Shown one piece after another: positions 6,488 through 11,189 of a stretch of DNA of 11,189 nt. Under the pieces are notes generated by a model that had not been told where the DNA came from, made no database searches, and saw only the letters and a list, made by a program, of their open reading frames with translations. Both the position numbers and the translations under genes were made by a program. Source of the DNA: Bacteroidales bacterium UBA1064 (GTDB taxonomy: Bacteria > Bacteroidota > Bacteroidia > Bacteroidales > Tenuifilaceae); contig DCDD01000006.1 in assembly GCA_002316235.1 (NCBI GenBank), positions 1 to 11,189 of the forward strand, given 5' to 3'. Each line of letters begins with the position of its first letter. Within the stretch, counting starts at the first letter, position 1.

Positions 6488-7600
6488 TTGGATACACCAC
6501 TTAACATAACACCAATTTCGAGTTGGTTTGAGGGGTTATCGCTGCCGTTAATTATTGCCGGACCCTGTAGTGCCGAAAGCGAGGAGCAGGTTATGGATGC
6601 AGCCCTTCAGCTTGCCGGAATTGAAAGGGTAAAGGTTTTCAGGGCAGGTATATGGAAGCCTCGCACCCGCCCTGGCAGCTTTGAGGGTGCCGGCGAAAAG
6701 GGTTTACGATGGCTTCAGAGGGTTCAACGCGAAACGGGCTTACTGGTAACTACTGAGGTGGCCACTCCTGCTCATGTTCAGATGGCCCTCGATTATGGAA
6801 TTGACATAGTTTGGATTGGCGCCCGAACAACAGCCAGCCCGTTCACAACTGAGCAGCTTGCTGTAGCCCTTAGCCATAGTAACATTCCGGTGCTGGTGAA
6901 AAATCCCATTACGCCGGACCTGGAGCTGTGGATAGGTGCGCTTGAACGCTTCAACCGCATGGGAATTACCAAGCTGGCTGCCGTGCATCGCGGTTTTTAT
7001 CCCTACGAGCATTCACGCCTACGGAACATTCCTAAATGGGAGCTGGCCATAGATTTGAAAAGCCGATTCCCCGATTTACCTATTTTATGCGATCCCAGCC
7101 ATATTGCGGGTCGTGCCGATATGGTTGCACAGGTGGCCCAGCATGGCCTGAATCTTTCGCTTGATGGGCTTATGGTGGAGGTTCATCCCAATCCATCGGC
7201 TGCCCTTAGCGATGCCCGTCAGCAGGTAAGTCCCCATTTTTTTTCGCAACTACTGCAAAAGTTGATTTTCAGGGATTCCTCGTCGGCATGCTCTGAGTAT
7301 GTTGACTTCATTGAGCAAACCCGTAATAAAATTGACTCCATTGATCAGCAGATTATCGAGCTGCTTGCAAACAGGATGAAGCTGGTGGAGCAAATTGGTG
7401 AGTACAAGCGTGATAACAACGTTACGGTTTTTCAGCTGCGTCGGTGGGAACGCATACTCGAATCGAGGGTGGAGTATGGGGAAAGGTTAGGGTTGAGCGA
7501 AGAGTACATCAAAAACCTCCTCCGCATGGTCCATAAGGAGTCCATCAGAAGGCAAGCTGAAATTTTAGGTTCAAAATCTCAGCCCAACAGCAACGAGTAG
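6488..7600 (+). CDS. Bifunctional DAHP synthase / chorismate mutase
   Basis: The 370-residue fusion catalyses two aromatic-pathway steps in the cytoplasm: phosphoenolpyruvate plus erythrose-4-phosphate to DAHP, and chorismate to prephenate. Residues 15-260 are a short type I-beta DAHP synthase: AGPCSAES (24-31, metal-binding Cys27), FRAGIWKPRTRPGSFEG (51-67), VKNP (137-140), VHRGFYPYE (166-174), DPSHIAGR (202-209) and DGLMVEVHPNP (226-236). Residues 272-360 are an AroQ-type mutase with Arg279, Arg296, Lys307, Arg319 and Gln356 aligning with E. coli Arg11, Arg28, Lys39, Arg51 and Gln88; Trp320 stands where E. coli has Glu52. A C-terminal mutase is known from Prevotella and Porphyromonas, where the mutase domain mediates feedback by prephenate. 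The start is TTG: an in-frame TAA lies at 6482-6484 and the first ATG is past the essential GPCSAES motif. Confidence 0.95.
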   Translation: MDTPLNITPISSWFEGLSLPLIIAGPCSAESEEQVMDAALQLAGIERVKVFRAGIWKPRTRPGSFEGAGEKGLRWLQRVQRETGLLVTTEVATPAHVQMALDYGIDIVWIGARTTASPFTTEQLAVALSHSNIPVLVKNPITPDLELWIGALERFNRMGITKLAAVHRGFYPYEHSRLRNIPKWELAIDLKSRFPDLPILCDPSHIAGRADMVAQVAQHGLNLSLDGLMVEVHPNPSAALSDARQQVSPHFFSQLLQKLIFRDSSSACSEYVDFIEQTRNKIDSIDQQIIELLANRMKLVEQIGEYKRDNNVTVFQLRRWERILESRVEYGERLGLSEEYIKNLLRMVHKESIRRQAEILGSKSQPNSNE

Positions 7601-7601
7601 G

Positions 7602-7859
7602 CTAGCTCTTAATCTCGTTTAGGGTGAAATCGTAACCCTCCATCACCGGGTTCGAGAGCACCTTTGAGCAAATCTCCGTTACCTTTTCAATGGCCTCCTC
7701 CCGGCTAGCCGACTCCACCTCCATGGTAATATGCTTACCTATTCTAACATTCGACACCTCGGTATGCCCAATACCATGAAGAGTTGAGTTAACAGCTTTT
7801 CCCTGTGGGTCGAGTAGCGCCTTTAGCGGCATAACGTTGATTTCGGCAGTAAATTTCAT
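7602..7859 (-). CDS. purS: Phosphoribosylformylglycinamidine synthase subunit PurS
   Basis: The 85-residue protein is a typical PurS, the small dimeric subunit that joins PurQ (glutaminase) and PurL in the fourth step of de novo purine synthesis. It shows the family opening MKFTAEINVMPLK, DPQGKAV (17-23), VRIGKHI (37-43) and the SNPVMEGYDF end. I use the ATG at 7859; an in-frame TTG ten codons further upstream would add residues that are not part of the family. It ends one base from the stop of the oppositely oriented DAHP synthase gene, leaving no room for a terminator between them. Neither purL nor purQ is in the window, so the subunit is encoded apart from its partners. It shares its strand with pssA, 103 bases upstream, and may be co-transcribed with it. 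Confidence 0.92.
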   Translation of the reverse strand: MKFTAEINVMPLKALLDPQGKAVNSTLHGIGHTEVSNVRIGKHITMEVESASREEAIEKVTEICSKVLSNPVMEGYDFTLNEIKS

Positions 7860-7923
7860 GCGTTTGAACTTATTTAGCCGGCTATACAATAAAATTTAGC
7901 AGGACTACTTGATTTATGATGAC

Positions 7924-7940
7924 AAAAATAGGGGATTTTT
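7924..7940 (-). terminator. A/T-only hairpin between pssA and purS
   Basis: On the minus strand AAAAAT-CCCCT-ATTTTT forms a six-pair stem with a five-base loop, 23 bases after the pssA stop. The stem has no G-C pairs, so at best it is a weak terminator or pause site. I find no convincing promoter for purS in the rest of this gap. Confidence 0.25.
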
Positions 7941-7962
7941 AGAATCACCGGTTGAATTTAGC

Positions 7963-8718
7963 TCAAACATGTTGCTTTTTCCCCATCTTCCCGGTAAGGT
8001 AGAAAACCAGCGATAGAAATACGTACCAAATGATAATGAGCGAAAGTGCGGCCTTCAGAAATATCACAACCAGAACGGCAGCGCCGGAAAGAAAAAGTAG
8101 CTGCTTGTAGGCAACGCTCAGCTTAAGCGATTTTATCTTGAACGAGAACATGGGCAACTCGCAAACCAAGAGAAACGACTGGAGGGCTACAATGGCGGTT
8201 AATGCCCAAACCGAACTTGTGAAAATTCCGTACACATCAGCCCATGTGCTGTTGAGGCCAAAGGTAAGGCCTACTATCATCAGCGCATTGGCAGGGGTGG
8301 GTAACCCAATGAATGATGATGACTGCCGCTCATCAAGGTTAAACATTCCCAATCGTAACGACGAGAAGGCAGCCATTACAAATGGGATTAGGAGAAGCCA
8401 ATGGCCATTCAGAAGACCTTCGTTTTTTGGCAGTTCCAGGCTTTGCCGCATCAGCTCGTAGATGATCATAGAGGGTGCAACGCCAAAGCTAACCACGTCC
8501 GAGAGCGAGTCCAGCTCCTTCCCCAGCATGGTGTACGCACCTATCAGCCTGGCCGTAAACCCATCGAGAAAGTCGAACACCGCTGCCAAAATGATAAACA
8601 GCCCTGCCAGCTGGAGATCACAATCAAGCGCTGCCACTATCGAAAGGCATCCCGAAACCAGGTTAAGCAGGGTGATTACGTTGGGCAACTGTTTAGTAAT
8701 ACTTTTACCTGTTGGCAT
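7963..8718 (-). CDS. pssA: CDP-diacylglycerol-serine O-phosphatidyltransferase
   Basis: This inner-membrane enzyme transfers the phosphatidyl group from CDP-diacylglycerol to L-serine, giving phosphatidylserine, the precursor of phosphatidylethanolamine. The 251 residues contain the full CDP-alcohol phosphatidyltransferase signature D-x2-D-G-x2-A-R-x8-G-x3-D-x3-D: Asp49, Asp52, Gly53, Ala56, Arg57, Gly66, Asp70 and Asp74. The N-terminal LPNVITLLNLVSG and the segment SDVVSFGVAPS after the motif identify it as the serine-using PssA rather than PgsA. About seven hydrophobic spans are visible and the C terminus is basic. Phosphatidylserine decarboxylase, often adjacent, is not next to it here. 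The start ATG is supported by a good promoter about 20 bases upstream. Confidence 0.93.
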   Translation of the reverse strand: MPTGKSITKQLPNVITLLNLVSGCLSIVAALDCDLQLAGLFIILAAVFDFLDGFTARLIGAYTMLGKELDSLSDVVSFGVAPSMIIYELMRQSLELPKNEGLLNGHWLLLIPFVMAAFSSLRLGMFNLDERQSSSFIGLPTPANALMIVGLTFGLNSTWADVYGIFTSSVWALTAIVALQSFLLVCELPMFSFKIKSLKLSVAYKQLLFLSGAAVLVVIFLKAALSLIIIWYVFLSLVFYLTGKMGKKQHV

Positions 8719-8736
8719 GGCGCTATAATTTGGGGC

Positions 8737-8768
8737 TAAAATTAGAGTACAAATTCGTCAAGTTCAAA
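8737..8768 (-). promoter_or_regulatory. Candidate pssA promoter
   Basis: On the minus strand TTTG (8768-8765), a 20-base spacer and TAATTTTA (8744-8737) match TTTG-N19-21-TAnnTTTG with one mismatch at the last base. Transcription would begin near 8730, leaving a leader of roughly 12 bases before the ATG at 8718. A small inverted repeat, ATGAAT-GAAA-ATTCAT (8782-8797), lies just upstream of the -33 box and could be chance or an operator. Confidence 0.55.
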
Positions 8769-8795
8769 AATAAAATTCTAAATGAATGAAAATTC

Positions 8796-8972
8796 ATGGG
8801 TTTGTTAAATGGTAAAAAGGCAAAACTGTTGCAGAAAGCATTTCAGAAATTTTTCATTAGGCGGGACGCCGATGAATGCTCATTACGTTGACTTGAATAT
8901 GTCGGGATTAAGCTAACACCGGAGATTGATGAGCTTTACCAGGCAGCAACCGTTAGTATGACTTGTAACTAA
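8796..8972 (+). pseudogene. Possible broken small gene with in-frame TGA
   Basis: From ATG 8796 one plus-strand frame reads 31 codons (opening MGLLNGKKAKLLQKAF, then KFFIRRDADECSLR), meets TGA at 8889-8891, and continues in the same frame for 26 codons (LEYVGIKLTPEIDELYQAAT and a short tail) to TAA at 8970-8972. Both halves look protein-like, with a basic start and an acidic helical end, and the stop falls directly at a strong hairpin terminator. A single nonsense change in a gene of about 58 codons would explain this. I do not recognise the family. Alternatives are a real 31-residue protein or a chance open frame; there is no clear ribosome site or promoter. It occupies most of the 302-base gap between pssA and the M3 peptidase gene. 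Confidence 0.35.
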
Positions 8973-8999
8973 AAAAGGGGCTCGGTTTGAGCCCCTTTT
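8973..8999 (-). terminator. Strong intrinsic terminator, likely bidirectional
   Basis: AAAAGGGGCTC and GAGCCCCTTTT form a perfect 11-pair stem around a five-base loop (GGTTT). On the minus strand it lies 21 bases after the M3 peptidase stop and ends in a run of six T, so it is that gene's terminator. On the plus strand it directly follows the stop of the putative broken gene and ends in TTTT, so it can work both ways. Confidence 0.88.
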
Positions 9000-9020
9000 G
9001 GTGTTATGTGTAATGGCGTG

Positions 9021-11141
9021 CTATTTCAATCCTCTGTTCTTTAGAAGCGGTTCAATGCTGGCTTCACGACCTCGAAAATCTTTGTATAACTCCAGGGCCT
9101 CCTTGGAACCACCCTTTTCGAGAACACAGGTGCGGAATTTTCCTGCTACCTCCTTGTTGAATATGTCGCCGCTCTCCACGAAGGCTTCAAAGGCATCGCT
9201 ATCGAGCACTTCGGCCCAAATGTAGGAGTAGTATCCGCTTGAGTAGCCCAGCACATCGCTGAAAATATGCCCAAAGTAAGTGCTGCGGTAGCGGGGTAGA
9301 ATTTCGGGTATTAACCCAATTCTATCCATCGAGGCTTTTTCAAAGGCCAGCACATCTTCAATTTTTGCCTTTTCAGCGGTAAGGGTGTGGTAGTCCATAT
9401 CAAGAATGGATGCAGCCAGATACTCAACCGTTGCAAAGCCCTGGTTGAATTGGCTGCTGGCTTCAATTTTTGAAATCAGCTTATCGGGCATGGGTTCCCT
9501 TGTCTTGTAGTGAAGGGCGTACTCCTTCAGGTATTTCGGATGGCTGGCCCAATGCTCCATGATTTGGCTAGGTAGCTCAACGAAATCCTGCGGAACATTA
9601 GCCAGTCCGGGGTATTGCACTTTAGAGAACAGGCTGTGCAGGGCATGACCAAATTCATGAAAGAAAGTTTCGGCTTCGTCGAAACTCAACAGGGCAGGAG
9701 TATCACCTGCTGGCTTGGTAAAGTTGGTTACAATGGACACCACGGGGGTAGAAATGGTGCCATCGGGTTTGACCTTATAGGAACGGTACTCGGTGCACCA
9801 GGCCCCACCCGACTTGCTATCCCTGGGGAAGAAATCGAGGTAGAGGATTCCTAAATGCCGGCCATCGGCCTCCTGCACCTCATAAACCTCGCAGTCGGGA
9901 TGGTAAACGGGGATATCGGTGTGTTTTATGAACTTCAACCCGTAAAGTTTCCCTGCTAGGTTGAAAACGCCATTCCTCACGTCCTCGAGCGACAGGTAGG
10001 GGCGAAGCATCTCCTCATCGAGGTCGTATTTTTCCTTACGAACCTTTTCGGCGTAGTACCACCAGTCGGCTGCACCAATCTTGAAGTTTGCTCCCTCAGC
10101 GTTGGCCAGCTTCTGCATGTCGTCGCGTTCAACTTTTGCTTTTTTTATTGCCGGAGTCCAGAGTTTACCTAGTAAATCGTAAACATTTTCGGGCGTTTTT
10201 GCCATATTCACATCGAGAACATAGCTGGCGTGGGTTGGAAAGCCCAAGAGTGAGGCCTTTTGTTGCCTTAGGTCAACAATTTTTTTAATTATATCCTTGT
10301 TATCGTTGGCATTGTTGTTGTTGCCACGCATGTAATAGCCGTAGTAAAGGGTGTCGCGTAGCTTGCGATTTTGGGAGTAGGTGAGGAATGGAAGCATGCT
10401 TGGCTTATCGACGGTGTACACCCATTTCCCCTCCAAACCTCTTGCCTTTGCATCGGCAGCACCCATAGCAATAACCGATTCGGGAAGACCTGCAAGATCG
10501 TCCTTATTTTCAATAACAATTTTGTATGCGTTGTTGTCGGCAAGAAGGTTTTCATTGAACTTTAGGGCAAGCATGGCAAGCTCCTGGTTTATTTTTCTGA
10601 GCTCTTCCTGCTTGGCAGCATCAAGGTTGGCGCCACCTCTTACGAAGTCCTTATAGGTGTTTTCAATAAGTTTTTTTTGCTCGGGGGTGTAGCTGCTTTC
10701 GTTCATACTGCTGTAAACCATCTTCACCCGTTCAAAAAGTTTAGGGTTCATGCTGATATCGTCGCGGTGTTTCGATAGAACCGGAGAAACTTTTTTAAGC
10801 ATCTCCTGCAGCTCTTCGCTGGTGTTGGCCGAGTTGATGTTTTCCATTGTCAGCACAACCTTTGTCAGCAACTCACCGCTATAGTCCAACGGAATTATGG
10901 TATTCTCAAATGTGGGTTTTTCGCTGTTAGTAGTAATAGCTTCAACTTCAGCTAGCTGTTGCTTAATACCCTCCATGATTGCCGGTTCGAAGTGCTCAAC
11001 CCTTATCTTATCAAATGGTGGAACGCCGAATGGCGTGGTGTAATCCTCCAGGAATGGGTTGTCTGTTTGCTTTTCGCTTTTACATGAGACAATAGCGCCT
11101 ATGGCTATCATTGTCATTAAAATCCAGCTGTATCGTTTCAT
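9021..11141 (-). CDS. dcp: M3-family peptidyl-dipeptidase (Dcp-like) lipoprotein
   Basis: The 706-residue zinc metallopeptidase belongs to family M3 (Dcp/oligopeptidase group) and probably removes C-terminal dipeptides from peptides in the envelope. The zinc site is complete: His495 and His499 in FFHEFGH, Glu496 as catalytic base, and Glu522 in DFVELPSQIMEHW as third ligand, 27 residues after His495 (29 in thimet oligopeptidase). GRHLGILYLDFFPRDSK and GGAWC upstream of the site are typical of the family, as is the GYSSGYYSYIWAEVLD segment near the end. Length fits Dcp (about 680-710). The N terminus is a lipoprotein signal peptide, MKRYSW, a hydrophobic core and the lipobox IVSC, with Cys20 as the lipidated residue. 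The following residues (KSEKQ) lack the acidic run of the Bacteroidota surface-export signal, so a periplasm-facing location is likelier. A strong terminator follows. Confidence 0.94.
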   Translation of the reverse strand: MKRYSWILMTMIAIGAIVSCKSEKQTDNPFLEDYTTPFGVPPFDKIRVEHFEPAIMEGIKQQLAEVEAITTNSEKPTFENTIIPLDYSGELLTKVVLTMENINSANTSEELQEMLKKVSPVLSKHRDDISMNPKLFERVKMVYSSMNESSYTPEQKKLIENTYKDFVRGGANLDAAKQEELRKINQELAMLALKFNENLLADNNAYKIVIENKDDLAGLPESVIAMGAADAKARGLEGKWVYTVDKPSMLPFLTYSQNRKLRDTLYYGYYMRGNNNNANDNKDIIKKIVDLRQQKASLLGFPTHASYVLDVNMAKTPENVYDLLGKLWTPAIKKAKVERDDMQKLANAEGANFKIGAADWWYYAEKVRKEKYDLDEEMLRPYLSLEDVRNGVFNLAGKLYGLKFIKHTDIPVYHPDCEVYEVQEADGRHLGILYLDFFPRDSKSGGAWCTEYRSYKVKPDGTISTPVVSIVTNFTKPAGDTPALLSFDEAETFFHEFGHALHSLFSKVQYPGLANVPQDFVELPSQIMEHWASHPKYLKEYALHYKTREPMPDKLISKIEASSQFNQGFATVEYLAASILDMDYHTLTAEKAKIEDVLAFEKASMDRIGLIPEILPRYRSTYFGHIFSDVLGYSSGYYSYIWAEVLDSDAFEAFVESGDIFNKEVAGKFRTCVLEKGGSKEALELYKDFRGREASIEPLLKNRGLK

Positions 11142-11189
11142 TTGATTGTATAGTTTAATTTAAGTTAACACGAATAGCTATTTACTTGT

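Noticed and set aside
7860..7889. Longer PurS starting at an upstream TTG
   Set aside because: The ten extra residues are outside the PurS family, and the ATG gives the exact family N terminus.
8782..8797. Inverted repeat ATGAAT-GAAA-ATTCAT as an operator for pssA
   Set aside because: Six-base arms are expected by chance in such DNA and it lies upstream of the -33 box. It is noted with the promoter but not called separately.
10289..10656. Open frames on both strands inside the M3 peptidase gene
   Set aside because: The peptidase reading covers this region with conserved sequence; the others are frame shadows.

Overview
The window looks like chromosome from a member of the Bacteroidota, most likely the Bacteroidales/Marinilabiliales side. 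Four things point there: the order DUF4492-cydA-cydB with a Bacteroidota-style CydB, a GSCFA-family gene, a DAHP synthase with a C-terminal chorismate mutase, and promoter-like sites of the TTTG-N20-TAnnTTTG type with little Shine-Dalgarno use. I see no rRNA, tRNA, CRISPR array, transposase or phage gene. Content is mostly housekeeping.

Layout. Plus strand: a monoacylglycerol-lipase-like alpha/beta hydrolase overlaps a GSCFA (SGNH-like) protein (180-2019). Next comes a tight cytochrome bd oxidase operon, DUF4492 small membrane protein, CydA and CydB (2112-5050). After 233 non-coding bases there is a 40-residue single-span membrane protein (5284-5406), which overlaps a radical SAM enzyme by 8 bases (5399-6412). 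A TTG-started bifunctional DAHP synthase/chorismate mutase follows (6488-7600). Minus strand: purS meets the DAHP synthase gene tail to tail with one base between them (7602-7859), then pssA (7963-8718), then a 302-base gap that holds the pssA promoter, a possible broken small gene and a shared terminator (8719-9020), then an M3-family dipeptidyl carboxypeptidase lipoprotein (9021-11141).

How the genes relate. CydA and CydB form the quinol-oxidising, oxygen-scavenging terminal oxidase of the inner membrane. The DUF4492 protein is probably made with it and is a candidate small subunit. The aroF/aroQ fusion supplies both the first step of aromatic biosynthesis and the chorismate-to-prephenate step. 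PurS belongs to de novo purine synthesis and PssA to phosphatidylserine/phosphatidylethanolamine synthesis. The M3 peptidase degrades peptides in the cell envelope.

The least explained part is the pair at 5284-6412, a membrane microprotein translationally coupled to a radical SAM enzyme without a SPASM domain, directly behind the bd oxidase operon. The next is the short plus-strand coding remnant at 8796-8972, which has an in-frame TGA. No clearly new multi-gene system can be demonstrated from the sequence alone.
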